DNA of 64,000 nucleotides from JACDAL01 sp963849115 (GTDB taxonomy: Bacteria; Actinomycetota; CADDZG01; WHSQ01). The notes beneath the pieces are model-generated. The model was not told the origin of the DNA and searched no databases. It saw only the letters and a program-made list of their open reading frames with translations. The position numbers and the translations under genes were made by a program. Every line of letters starts with the position of its first letter. The first letter of the stretch is position 1. Of the stretch, positions 1 to 7,167 are shown piece after piece. The DNA lies in contig CAWKGK010000008.1 in the NCBI GenBank assembly GCA_963849115.1, forward strand, positions 1 to 64,000, read 5' to 3'.

Positions 1-31
1 GAGCCATCCAGGCAGGCTTCGACCGACCAGA

Positions 32-244
32 TCACTGGGAGCTTCGAGTCGGCCTGCCAGGCCTTCGATGAGGGTGGCTCTGTAACCACTCCTCAACAGC
101 TGAGCGACTCCACACGCGCCCGGACACTAGTTCGACCTCGGGCTGTGGAAAGTCGACGTATTCGCGCGTTATCTGATCTGCACGCTGACGGGATACGCTT
201 AGCAACCGGGAAATCTCGGTCACGCCAACAAGGTGGTTCGTCAT
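32..244 (-). CDS. Excisionase-like helix-turn-helix protein
   Basis: The 70-residue product begins MTNHLVGVTEISRLLSVSRQ and continues with an FPQPEVEL segment and WSRSAVEEWLQ. This is the pattern of AlpA/Xis-type winged-helix DNA-binding proteins: an HTH (about residues 7-25), a short beta hairpin, then a tryptophan-containing wing. Such proteins act as recombination directionality factors or small regulators. The reading frame stays open far upstream (to 772), but that part is low complexity and lies over other coding sequence, so I chose the ATG at 244. A GAGGTAG stretch lies about 14 bases upstream, so the ribosome site is weak. The gene is divergent from the nuclease-recombinase-transposase genes that follow, which fits a role in a mobile element. 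Function is inferred from fold pattern only. Confidence 0.5.
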   Translation of the reverse strand: MTNHLVGVTEISRLLSVSRQRADQITREYVDFPQPEVELVSGRVWSRSAVEEWLQSHPHRRPGRPTRSSQ

Positions 245-547
245 GAAGTGGAACTCTACCTCGAACCCTTGACACAGGCTACCCTTGCCTGATAACCTTG
301 CTGTCGTCAAGAGTAAGTGGTGGCCCCGGCGGCGCTCCAACGCCCCGGGGCCTGGCCGGAACCTACGAAGGAGGTCCCGACATGGCGATCGTAGGCGCGC
401 GCATCGACGGGGGCAGATTGAGCTGTCTCCCGGCGCTTCATTCAGTCGAGTCGTGCTCGTGCAGTCCGCTTCGAAGGACCAGTCGAGCGAAAGGCGCCGA
501 TGTCCCGGCACCTGCGCTCTCGAGAAGAGCTCCCGGTAGGCGGCGAC
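245..547. other. Divergent intergenic region of the mobile module
   Basis: About 300 bases lie between the Xis-like gene and the nuclease start. They contain a plausible plus-strand promoter (269-297) and a very good Shine-Dalgarno (AAGGAGGT near 368-375) before an ATG at 382. The reading frame from that ATG is not the nuclease frame and encodes an Arg/Ser/Pro-rich, unfamily-like peptide. It may be a leader peptide, or the region may carry an indel. Confidence 0.35.
269..297 (+). promoter_or_regulatory. Candidate sigma70-type promoter for the nuclease operon
   Basis: TTGACA at 269-274 is a perfect -35 hexamer. GATAAC at 291-296, 16 bases further on, is an acceptable -10. It points toward the nuclease gene. 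This is prediction from consensus only. Confidence 0.4.
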
Positions 548-1255
548 ATGAGGTTCGTAGGCAAGGCCTGGAAGCTCAGCCCGTCCGACTTGACCTTCCT
601 GTTCGAGGAGTGCCAACGCTGCTTCTGGATGAAGCTGGCCGGGGGCCTTGCTCGACCCCGGGCACCGTTCCCCAAGATTTTCACTCTGCTCGACGGCCAG
701 ACGAAGCAGTTCTTCCGTGACAAGCGCACTGAAGAGATCGCTCCTGGAATCAAGCCCGGGCGGGTTCTGCACGGCGACCGGTGGGTCCGTTCAGGTCCCA
801 TCTTCGTGCCGGGCCACGCTTCCCCAGTGCTGCTCGGAGGCCGCTTCGACACGGCCTTCGGTTTTGACGATGGAACCTACGGGCTGATCGATTTTAAGAC
901 GGCGGATCCCCGAAGCGCCCACCTTCCCCTCTATGGCCGGCAGCTCCACGCCTACGCCCTAGCAACCGAGCAGCCCGCCCCGGGGAGCCTTGAGCTTCGA
1001 CCCATCTCCCAGATGGGGCTGCTGTGTGTCGAGCCCACTGCGATGGAGGCTTCCGGGGACGGAGTTGCCTACCGGGGGGAACCGCACTGGATCGAGATCC
1101 CTCGGGACGATGGGCACTTCATGAGCTTTCTCTCGGAGGTCCTTTGCCTCTTGGAGAACCCCTCGCCTCCCGAGGCGAGCGAGAACTGTGCGTTCTGCCA
1201 ATACCTCACCAGTGGCGCGCTGAGCCTGCTAATCGCCCTTCATGGCCCTTCCTGA
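548..1255 (+). CDS. Cas4-like PD-(D/E)XK nuclease
   Basis: The 235-residue protein has the RecB/Cas4 nuclease motifs in order: GGRFDTAF (motif I Asp), YGLIDFKTA (the D-x-K core), then YGRQLHAYA (the Q-x-x-x-Y motif IV). An early CQRC pair (about residues 22-25) and a late CAFC pair near residue 215 resemble the cysteines that hold an iron-sulfur cluster in Cas4 and AddB-type nucleases. An in-frame ATG exists at 500, but the family-like sequence (MRFVGKAWKLSPSDLTFL) begins at 548. No cas genes or CRISPR array are nearby. Instead it precedes a recombinase-like and a transposase-like gene on the same strand, so a role in processing DNA ends for a mobile element is more likely than spacer acquisition. 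The nuclease fold is well supported; the role is inference. Confidence 0.7.
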   Translation: MRFVGKAWKLSPSDLTFLFEECQRCFWMKLAGGLARPRAPFPKIFTLLDGQTKQFFRDKRTEEIAPGIKPGRVLHGDRWVRSGPIFVPGHASPVLLGGRFDTAFGFDDGTYGLIDFKTADPRSAHLPLYGRQLHAYALATEQPAPGSLELRPISQMGLLCVEPTAMEASGDGVAYRGEPHWIEIPRDDGHFMSFLSEVLCLLENPSPPEASENCAFCQYLTSGALSLLIALHGPS

Positions 1256-1406
1256 CCCAGGAGCTCATGCGCGAAAGCAGGGAGCTGGGTCCGTCCTTTC
1301 TTTCCGTAGACCCGAAAGAAAGTGCCTTCTGGATGATGCCTAGGGAGGGGGCATTCGAGCTCAGGGGTGAGAGGAGCACCCAATTCTCGAACAAGGAGAA
1401 GCATCC

Positions 1407-2351
1407 GTGAAGGCCACACGCGACTCAACCTCCCGGGGCGCCAGCCGCAGGGTCCGCGCCCAGCCAGTGTCCCCGACTGAGCTCGTGGAGGCCGTCCAGG
1501 GCCATCTCGCCGAGGTGGGCGGCCTAAAGCCGGCGACCTTCGAGTCGTTCTGCGATGTCTGGGGGCGGTTCACTCGGTTCTGCGAGCAAGGACTCGGGCT
1601 GACCGACGCCGACGAGGTGACGAAAGACGACGTGGTCGCCTTTCTCGTCGCCCCTCGGGCTCAGGGGGGAGAGTTGGCAGACGCCTCTCGCCACTTCCGG
1701 CGCGGCTCCGTGAGGTTCCTCTATAGGCGAGGACGCGAGCTCGGCCTGGTGTCAGGAGATCCCACCCTCGACGTCATCCTGCCGAGCAGGCCCGCTCTCT
1801 CCACACGCCCCCTCACTGACGATGAGAGCGAGCTCTGTCGGCTGTGCGCACTCGGCACGATGTCCGACCTTCGCCTGCCTCTCGTGTGGGCGCTTGCCGA
1901 GGCAACAGCGCGCATCTCCGAGATTCCCCATGTGAGGGTGCGCGACCTGGATATCGCCGGCGAGGTGGTTTTTCTGGCCGGCAGCACCCGAACCGACCCC
2001 CGGTGGGCTCCGATGACGGACTGGGCTTCCGCGCAGCTCCGACGCCGTCTGACCACTCCCGAGCTTCCCAGGGACCCCGGCTCCCTTGTCGTCCCATGGC
2101 GACCCAAGATCACCAAGCGCCCGGGCAACGCGGCCACCATGGCCGTGATCGAGGTCCTGCGCACGGCCGGGATTCACGGAGATCCGAGCGTCCGGCCCAC
2201 CTCCGTCACCGCCTGGGCCGGACGTCGGCTCCTGCTGCGGGGATTTCGGATCGAGGAGGTGGCCTGCGCCCTGGGGTGCCGAAGCCTCGACCGAACCGCC
2301 CATCTCATCGGACTCGAGTGGCGCAATCCGCCGGAGGACGGCTCCGGGTGA
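1407..2351 (+). CDS. Tyrosine-recombinase-like protein with degenerate active site
   Basis: The 314-residue protein has the two-part layout of phage integrases: an N-terminal SAM-like core-binding domain (about residues 22-125) and a C-terminal catalytic-like domain. The first catalytic arginine is visible in ATARISEIPHVRVRDLD. Where the family has H-x-L-R-H, this protein has T-S-V-T-A. Where it has the late LGH box and nucleophilic tyrosine, it has LGCRSLDRTAHLIG with no tyrosine at the expected position. It may therefore bind DNA without cutting, or use a diverged active site. The start is GTG with AAGGAGAAG 6-7 bases upstream. Its TGA overlaps the GTG of the following transposase frame by 4 bases (GTGA), indicating translational coupling. 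Confidence 0.65.
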   Translation: MKATRDSTSRGASRRVRAQPVSPTELVEAVQGHLAEVGGLKPATFESFCDVWGRFTRFCEQGLGLTDADEVTKDDVVAFLVAPRAQGGELADASRHFRRGSVRFLYRRGRELGLVSGDPTLDVILPSRPALSTRPLTDDESELCRLCALGTMSDLRLPLVWALAEATARISEIPHVRVRDLDIAGEVVFLAGSTRTDPRWAPMTDWASAQLRRRLTTPELPRDPGSLVVPWRPKITKRPGNAATMAVIEVLRTAGIHGDPSVRPTSVTAWAGRRLLLRGFRIEEVACALGCRSLDRTAHLIGLEWRNPPEDGSG

Positions 2352-2560
2352 GTCGGCGGCGCTCTCCTCCTCCGAGCGACCTCCAGCGGCTGGAGGCCGT
2401 CCTGCGCAACCCGTCGACCCACGCGCAGGCCGAGGCCATGCCCGAGAAGAGAACCGGACGACCGCGCGCCTACCCGGCGTACATGTGGGTTGTGTTCGAA
2501 GCAGCGGTGAGCATCTGGGGGAGCGCCCGCAACGTCGAGGCACAGTTCGCCGACCCGCCG
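2348..2560 (+). pseudogene. N-terminal part of the DDE transposase-like gene, out of frame
   Basis: A GTG at 2348 overlaps the recombinase stop as GTGA. It opens a frame containing MPEKRTGRPRAYPAYMWVVF and SIWGSARNVEAQFADP, which reads like the N-terminal domain of the transposase whose main part follows in another frame. Deleting one C in the run around 2555-2561 would join it as ADPRVWRFARHTIKG. Either the gene is broken, the assembly has an extra base, or expression needs a frameshift. Confidence 0.5.
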
Positions 2561-2561
2561 C

Positions 2562-3752
2562 GTGTGGCGCTTCGCCCGGCACACGATCAAGGGCCTCTTT
2601 CCCAACGAACCTTTGAAGTGGCTCCCGGAGACCCCTATGCGGCGCTGCCACTACCTCTACGCGCGGCGATACCTCGCCGACCCCGACGTCCTCGAGCGCA
2701 GGCGTGAGATCTTCACGGCGCACGCCGTTCCTCTCGCTCACTCGATCGGGTTGCTGGAGTCCGACGGCCCGGGCTCTTTGACCCATCCAGACCTTTCGAG
2801 GATGGTGCACGGCGACGGAAAGGTCATCGAGCCGCTCTTTAAGGGCAAGAGAAACGAGACCCGAGTCGATCGACGCACCGGGGAGATCGTGCCGGTGAGA
2901 TGCGACCCCGATGCCAGTAATCACGTCGAAGGCGACGGTGAGGAGGTCTACGGGACCAAGTTCCTGATCGTCTCCGCCCGCAGCCCAGAGCACCGGGTCG
3001 TCCTCGACACCCGCTACGTCCCCTTCTCAGGCGAAGGAGGAGAGGCTGGGGTCGCGCTCAGGTCCTTCGCCTCGATCGCTCCCCAAGCCCCGGGCGTGAT
3101 CGGCGTGGTCTGGGACATGGCTTTGCGAGGCGTCCACATCGACCGGGCCATGCGCGAGCTGGGGTGGCTTACCGTCACACGGGTGCCGGCGAAGAGGAAC
3201 TACGCCCGCCGGGGACAGAGGGGCGGCCGACGCATCGAGAGGGAGCGCCTCATCGAGCTCAAGAAGGTGAAACGCGACGACGGCGAGGAGGTCACGATCC
3301 GCCTTCTGGCCAAGAACGGAGCCCTTGGGATCGGCGTCCTTCAGGACAACGGGGAGACGCTGTTCGTTCCCCTCAAGAGAATCCGAACCCAGCGTCAAAA
3401 GGACAAGGCCGCCTACCGCTTCTACAACCAGTACGAAATGCCCAAGGAGTATGCGACCCGGGAGATCACCGTCCGGCTGCACAACTCCGCCGAGGAGGAG
3501 GCAAGGCGCCTCAACCGGGCCGAGAACCTGCGGGCGATCCCGCCGGGGGATCCGGACTTCGGGCGCCTCTACGCCAGGCGAGGCGACGCCGAGTCCCTCA
3601 ACCGGAACCTCGAGGACAGCCTCTATCTCAAGAAGGCACACAGCCTCGGACACCTCCGCCAGGAGGCTGATCTCCTGGGATTCGCCCAACTGGTGAACTC
3701 GATCACGCTGGCCCGGCACCGTGCCAGAGAGCGCTTGAAGCAGGCGGCCTGA
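2562..3752 (+). CDS. DDE transposase-like protein (main part)
   Basis: The 396-residue reading frame resembles a transposase-like family common in actinobacterial mobile elements. Candidate catalytic acids are the Asp in MVHGDGKVIEP (about residue 84), the Asp in VVWDMALRGVHIDRA (about 187), and the Glu in RRGDAESLNRNLEDSL (about 345). The YGTKFLIVSARSP strand and the C-terminal HSLGHLRQEADLLGF helix also fit the family. The GTG at 2562 is probably not the true start: the preceding 70 codons lie in another frame (2348-2560) and join after removal of one base, giving a protein of about 467 residues. It is coupled to the recombinase-like gene. I saw no terminal inverted repeats, so the element ends are undefined. 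The specific IS family is uncertain. Confidence 0.6.
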   Translation: MWRFARHTIKGLFPNEPLKWLPETPMRRCHYLYARRYLADPDVLERRREIFTAHAVPLAHSIGLLESDGPGSLTHPDLSRMVHGDGKVIEPLFKGKRNETRVDRRTGEIVPVRCDPDASNHVEGDGEEVYGTKFLIVSARSPEHRVVLDTRYVPFSGEGGEAGVALRSFASIAPQAPGVIGVVWDMALRGVHIDRAMRELGWLTVTRVPAKRNYARRGQRGGRRIERERLIELKKVKRDDGEEVTIRLLAKNGALGIGVLQDNGETLFVPLKRIRTQRQKDKAAYRFYNQYEMPKEYATREITVRLHNSAEEEARRLNRAENLRAIPPGDPDFGRLYARRGDAESLNRNLEDSLYLKKAHSLGHLRQEADLLGFAQLVNSITLARHRARERLKQAA

Positions 3753-3928
3753 ACTCCCCAACGGCGTCTCCTAGGGCGTAAGCTCTAGCTCCGCGCGCCC
3801 TCCCAGGTCCCCAGGCCTGACACCACCGAATTGCATGCATGCTCGTCCTCTGGGACTCTTTAGACTGTGGCCAAGATGTGCCTGGGACGTGAGGCCGGAG
3901 TTTTCGACCGCGTTTTCTGCATCTCCCC

Positions 3929-4001
3929 GGGGCGGTAGCTCAGTTGGTAGAGCACCTGCTTTGCAAGCAGGAAGTCGTCGGTTCGAGTCCGATCCGCTCC
4001 A
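3929..4001 (+). tRNA. tRNA-Ala(TGC)
   Basis: The 73-base cloverleaf is complete: acceptor GGGGCGG pairs with CCGCTCC (one G-U), D arm GCTC/GAGC, anticodon stem CCTGC/GCAGG with loop TTTGCAA (anticodon TGC), and T arm with GGTTCGAGTCC. The discriminator is A and CCA is not encoded. Confidence 0.95.
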
Positions 4002-4035
4002 CTATCCGGTGAAACCAGACACGATCCGCTCCACT
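3991..4035 (+). repeat. Duplicated 3' end of tRNA-Ala (att-like)
   Basis: The 13 bases GATCCGCTCCACT occur at the tRNA 3' end (3991-4003) and again at 4023-4035. Short copies of a tRNA 3' end are the usual scar of tyrosine-recombinase integration. The copy is short, so chance duplication cannot be excluded. Confidence 0.4.
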
Positions 4036-4090
4036 GCCTGCTGTTGGACGCATGACTGACGTAGCACGACCGCTTCGCCCGCGGGCACCG

Positions 4091-4387
4091 CTAGACGTTC
4101 GACTCGTAGGAGAGTTCTGAGGCCTCGGGCGCGACCTCTGCTCCGGCCGTGGCCTGCCCTGCAGCCGGGGCTGCGCCCGCGGCGGCGAACGGCCAATCTG
4201 CAGGTGGGGCATACGGCTGCAGGGCGCCAGCCGGGCGCGGTGGATTCCCGAACCCCAACGTTGAGACAGATGGACCGATTGGAACCTGCCTCGCTACCTC
4301 GAGCCACTCTACGCCGTACCAAGCTAGCCTGAGAGGAGCTGCGTACAAAGGGAGTGTGTTGTCGCGCCGCTCATTGAATCGCTCCAC
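4091..4387 (-). CDS. Hypothetical Pro/Ala-rich small protein
   Basis: The 98-residue frame starts with GTG at 4387, 12 bases after the stop of the cyclase gene on the same strand, so it could be co-transcribed. The first half is mixed in composition (VERFNERRDNTLPLYAAPLR) and the second half is rich in Pro and Ala. I recognise no domain. The opposite strand also has an open frame here, and the ribosome site is weak, so this may not be a real gene. Confidence 0.28.
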   Translation of the reverse strand: MERFNERRDNTLPLYAAPLRLAWYGVEWLEVARQVPIGPSVSTLGFGNPPRPAGALQPYAPPADWPFAAAGAAPAAGQATAGAEVAPEASELSYESNV

Positions 4388-4399
4388 GTTCTTGTCCGA

Positions 4400-5245
4400 C
4401 TAGGTAGCAGCGGGCGGAGCCTCACGGAGAGGGGCATTGTTCCAATGCACCGTGTATGCGCGTACTGGTTCATCGAATCCGCGCAGCTTCAACTCACCAT
4501 GCTCCAAGAAGCCGAAACTCTTTCCGATACACAGGTCTCGTACGGCAGCCGAAACCAGAATCCCGTCGGCCCCGGCCTGATCACACAATCTCGCGGCGAG
4601 CTGCACCGCGGCCCCGAACAAATCGTCTCCCTCGGTGATGGGCTCGCCGGCGGCCAGTCCGATCTTGACTCTGAATGCTTCGTCCGGTTGCTCTGCGACA
4701 TGGTCGGCTATCCTTTGCTGAATGCTGATGGAGCATTCGACAGCCCTGGCTACGGACGAGAAGGAAGCCATGATGCCATCGCCCGTGTGCTTCACCTCGA
4801 GACCGCCTGATGTCCTCAGCGCGTCCCTCACAAGGTGATCATGTGTGCGCAGTACTCGCATCGCGCCGATATCGCCGAGCCGCTGCGTGAGCGCTGTGGA
4901 CCCTTGGATGTCCGTAAACAACACGGTGCGGAACGCGGTGGCAACATACGGCTTTCCCACCTCCGCCCTGGGGGGATGACCGAGGAATTCATTCACACGC
5001 TGGGGATCGACTTCGATGATGCTGTTCGCAACGATCCCGTGCGACTCCCGGTGCACCGCCTCGGCGGCGTCCCGGCTCGGGGACTCCACGAGACAAAAGC
5101 CCGTGTGGCGCTCATAGTCGAACCAGTATGAGAGGTACTTGACGCCATACTTGTCCTGTATACCCACATCAAGGGAATGCGCAACGGCTATTTCAGTAGG
5201 CGTCGTAGTGTCTGGCAGGTCGTGGCGATCCATGTAGAGTGGCAT
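4400..5245 (-). CDS. DUF4242 (nickel-binding-like) domain fused to class III adenylate/guanylate cyclase
   Basis: Residues 1-85 (MPLYMDRHDLPDTTTPTEIA ... VHRESHGIVANSIIEVD) match the DUF4242 pattern, a small ferredoxin-like domain found as a nickel-binding protein in streptomycetes. Residues 105-275 are a class III nucleotide cyclase domain: VLFTDIQGSTAL carries the metal-binding Asp, HTGDGIMASF the second Asp, and the ARLCDQAGADGILVS segment the dimer region. The product would make cAMP or cGMP in the cytoplasm. The N-terminal domain may sense a metal or small ligand. No membrane segment or HAMP is present. ATG at 5245 lacks a strong ribosome site; the alternative ATG at residue 5 is equally possible. 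Confidence 0.8.
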   Translation of the reverse strand: MPLYMDRHDLPDTTTPTEIAVAHSLDVGIQDKYGVKYLSYWFDYERHTGFCLVESPSRDAAEAVHRESHGIVANSIIEVDPQRVNEFLGHPPRAEVGKPYVATAFRTVLFTDIQGSTALTQRLGDIGAMRVLRTHDHLVRDALRTSGGLEVKHTGDGIMASFSSVARAVECSISIQQRIADHVAEQPDEAFRVKIGLAAGEPITEGDDLFGAAVQLAARLCDQAGADGILVSAAVRDLCIGKSFGFLEHGELKLRGFDEPVRAYTVHWNNAPLREAPPAAT

Positions 5246-5269
5246 CTGGGCACAATGGTAGCCTGTCAG

Positions 5270-5524
5270 TCAGCGGCGCGGGCTGTGGCTCGGTTTGGGG
5301 AGAGCGTGCGCGCCGGTTCTGTCGAGCATCCAGAAGTAGAGTGCTAGAAGGACGATGAGGGTCGCCGTTGCGATGTAGTGGGCTGTCCGATCCCCAACCT
5401 CGTCCTTGTAGACCTGCTCACGGACGACGGCGTTGACGATGCCCAGAACCGAGCCGCCGAGCCAAGCGCGCCAGATGCGACCCTCATCGCCTAGTTGCTG
5501 CTCATGACATGTGCCATCGCTCAC
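5270..5524 (-). CDS. Small conserved membrane protein
   Basis: The 84-residue product has WRAWLGGSVLGIVNAVVREQ, a conserved-looking RE-x-VYKDEVGDRTAHYIATAT segment, then one clear membrane helix (LIVLLALYFWMLD) and a basic tail. Similar short proteins occur widely in bacteria without a known function. It precedes the cyclase on the same strand with a 24-base gap, so the two may be co-transcribed. Confidence 0.55.
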   Translation of the reverse strand: MSDGTCHEQQLGDEGRIWRAWLGGSVLGIVNAVVREQVYKDEVGDRTAHYIATATLIVLLALYFWMLDRTGAHALPKPSHSPRR

Positions 5525-5710
5525 CGCACTAGGCGGTGTAGGTACACACTCTTCACCACAGCTCCGCGCTCAGATGGTTCCACTCCGCCACCTTCCCTCC
5601 GGGAACGCTCCCGTGACAGAAGAGCCAGGCGCAGATCATGACCGCTGAAGCCGCGCCAGCTGGGGACGCTTGACAAGGAGGTCCTCGTACACTACCCAGC
5701 CGCGGTCGAT

Positions 5711-6262
5711 TTGTACTGGCTCCCTCTTGGGGCTGGTGGGCGCTTCGTGCGATTCAACGGACGGGTCTACGAGCGGCTCCATGCCCTCCTCGACCACCGA
5801 AGACCGCTTGATCTGTACCACTCCGCGCTTGAAGTGACGGTGACGGAGGGAGGCTTTGTCATCGAGAACTCCTGGCCCATACCCAAAGCGAGTGGGTTAA
5901 CGCGGGGCGTAACCGTCGAGGGTCCGGTCGGAAGTCGTCACCTCAGTCGATTCAGGGCACTTCGTTACGAGGTACGGGTATGGCGCGACGGAATAATCGC
6001 TGACGTTGACGAGGCGGTTGCGAGCCCACTACGCCTCAGTAACGACGAGATGCAGGCCCGTCGCGTGTTGGAGATGGCCGCGCACGTCCCCGCGTTCGTC
6101 TGGGGTCGAGATCAACTCGGTACCGGCGAAATGTGGAACTCGAACTCCGTGATCTCGTGGGTGCTCGCAAGAGGCGGCCTACCGGCGGCGGAGATTCGAC
6201 CGCCTGAGGGCGGGAGGGCGCCTGGATGGACAGCGGGCGTCGCCGCAGCCCTCCCGCCCTAA
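5711..6262 (+). CDS. Conserved hypothetical protein
   Basis: The 183-residue reading frame has no family I can name. It looks like real soluble protein: LYWLPLGAGGRFVRFNGRVY at the start, a central beta-rich part with VRFxALRYEVRVWRDG, and a conserved-looking GTGEMWNSNSVISWVLARGG near the C-terminus. The TTG at 5711 is a poor start. The in-frame upstream sequence (LDKEVLVHYPAAVD) also reads like protein, and an AAGGAGG at 5675-5681 lies inside it, so the N-terminus is uncertain and may be affected by an indel upstream. Confidence 0.5.
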   Translation: MYWLPLGAGGRFVRFNGRVYERLHALLDHRRPLDLYHSALEVTVTEGGFVIENSWPIPKASGLTRGVTVEGPVGSRHLSRFRALRYEVRVWRDGIIADVDEAVASPLRLSNDEMQARRVLEMAAHVPAFVWGRDQLGTGEMWNSNSVISWVLARGGLPAAEIRPPEGGRAPGWTAGVAAALPP

Positions 6263-6330
6263 GCAGCAGACTGGGTGGTGTGGCACAGGGAAGTGGTACA
6301 CATCGACGATCGAGCGGAGGGGAGTAGACG

Positions 6331-6900
6331 ATGGCTGACGTAATCCTGTTCCACCACGCGCTGGGCGTGACCGACGGCGTTATGGCGTTCGCCGACCAGC
6401 TGCGTGTCAGCGGCCACCAGGTGACGGCGGCTGATTTATTTGGAGGGACGACGTTCGACACAATCGATGAGGGGGTCGCGTACGAGGAGCAGCTGGGCTG
6501 GGAGGAGATGATCGCGCGGAGTGAGGCGGCAATCGCCCCGCTCCCGCCGGAGGTCGTTATAGGCGGGTTCTCGCTCGGTACCGTGTACGGACAGCGGCTC
6601 GCGCAGACGCGTGAGGGCGCACTGGGCGCCCTCCTGTACCACGGCGGTGACATCCCGCCCGCGGAGTTCGAGGTGCCGTGGCCGGATGCCGTCGGGCTAC
6701 AGGTCCACGTCAGCGAGGGCGACAAGTGGTTCAACCGCGAGGGCGGCGAACAGCTCGTGTCCGAAGTGCCCGGCGCCGAGCTGTTCCTCTACCCGGGTTC
6801 GGGCCACCTGTTCACAGACTGCTCGTGGAAGGAGTACGACGAAGCGGCGACGGCGCTGGTGACGGAGCGCACCCTCGCCTTCCTCGACCGCCTCAAGTAG
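6331..6900 (+). CDS. Dienelactone hydrolase family protein
   Basis: The 189-residue alpha/beta hydrolase begins MADVILFHHALGVTDGV, has the nucleophile elbow GGFSLG (Ser at about residue 76, where classical dienelactone hydrolase has Cys), an Asp in VSEGDKWFN, and the catalytic His in YPGSGHLFTD near residue 155. Length and spacing suit small DLH-type esterases. The start ATG follows GGAGGGGAG. The substrate is unknown. Confidence 0.8.
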   Translation: MADVILFHHALGVTDGVMAFADQLRVSGHQVTAADLFGGTTFDTIDEGVAYEEQLGWEEMIARSEAAIAPLPPEVVIGGFSLGTVYGQRLAQTREGALGALLYHGGDIPPAEFEVPWPDAVGLQVHVSEGDKWFNREGGEQLVSEVPGAELFLYPGSGHLFTDCSWKEYDEAATALVTERTLAFLDRLK

Positions 6901-7136
6901 CCCAGTCGGCCTGTTGGCGACCGCCCAATGGCTGACTCAGACTGCGGGGCTGAGATCGCAACTCCCCGTCTTCGCGGATGCAAATGTCCAATCCGTAGTA
7001 GCAGCACCTGGTGGCGTGAGCGGTAATAGGTCGAGCGGTGGATCCCCATGGCCCGACATGCGGCCGCGACCCCGATCCCCTCGGGCTAGGGAGATTGTCG
7101 CTTTCGCAAGCGGAACAGGGCATCAACCTGAGTCAA
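6893..7136 (-). pseudogene. Remnant of an IS481-like transposase N-terminus
   Basis: On the minus strand, an AAAGGGAG ribosome-like site precedes TTG at 7136. The frame reads MTQVDALFRLRKRQSP, then a TAG stop (7086-7088). It then continues in the same frame as PEGIGVAAACRAMGIHRSTYYR, which is the typical HTH of IS481/IS3-type transposases. After this the homology appears to jump frame to YYGLDICIRE. The DDE domain is absent. A stop, a probable shift and truncation mark it as decayed. Confidence 0.45.
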
Positions 7137-7167
7137 GGCGACGCTCCCTTTCTGTTCGACTTGTCGG

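Noticed and set aside
382..720. Open frame with a perfect Shine-Dalgarno (AAGGAGGT) before ATG 382
   Set aside because: The protein sequence is Arg/Ser-rich, matches no family and runs over the nuclease gene in another frame. It may be a leader peptide, but I cannot support it as a gene.
548..1255. CRISPR-Cas system suggested by the Cas4-like gene
   Set aside because: There is no Cas1, Cas2, effector gene or repeat array in the window.
1752..2993. Long minus-strand frame across the recombinase and transposase genes
   Set aside because: Composition is Arg/Gly/Pro-rich and no family is recognisable; the plus-strand genes explain the region.
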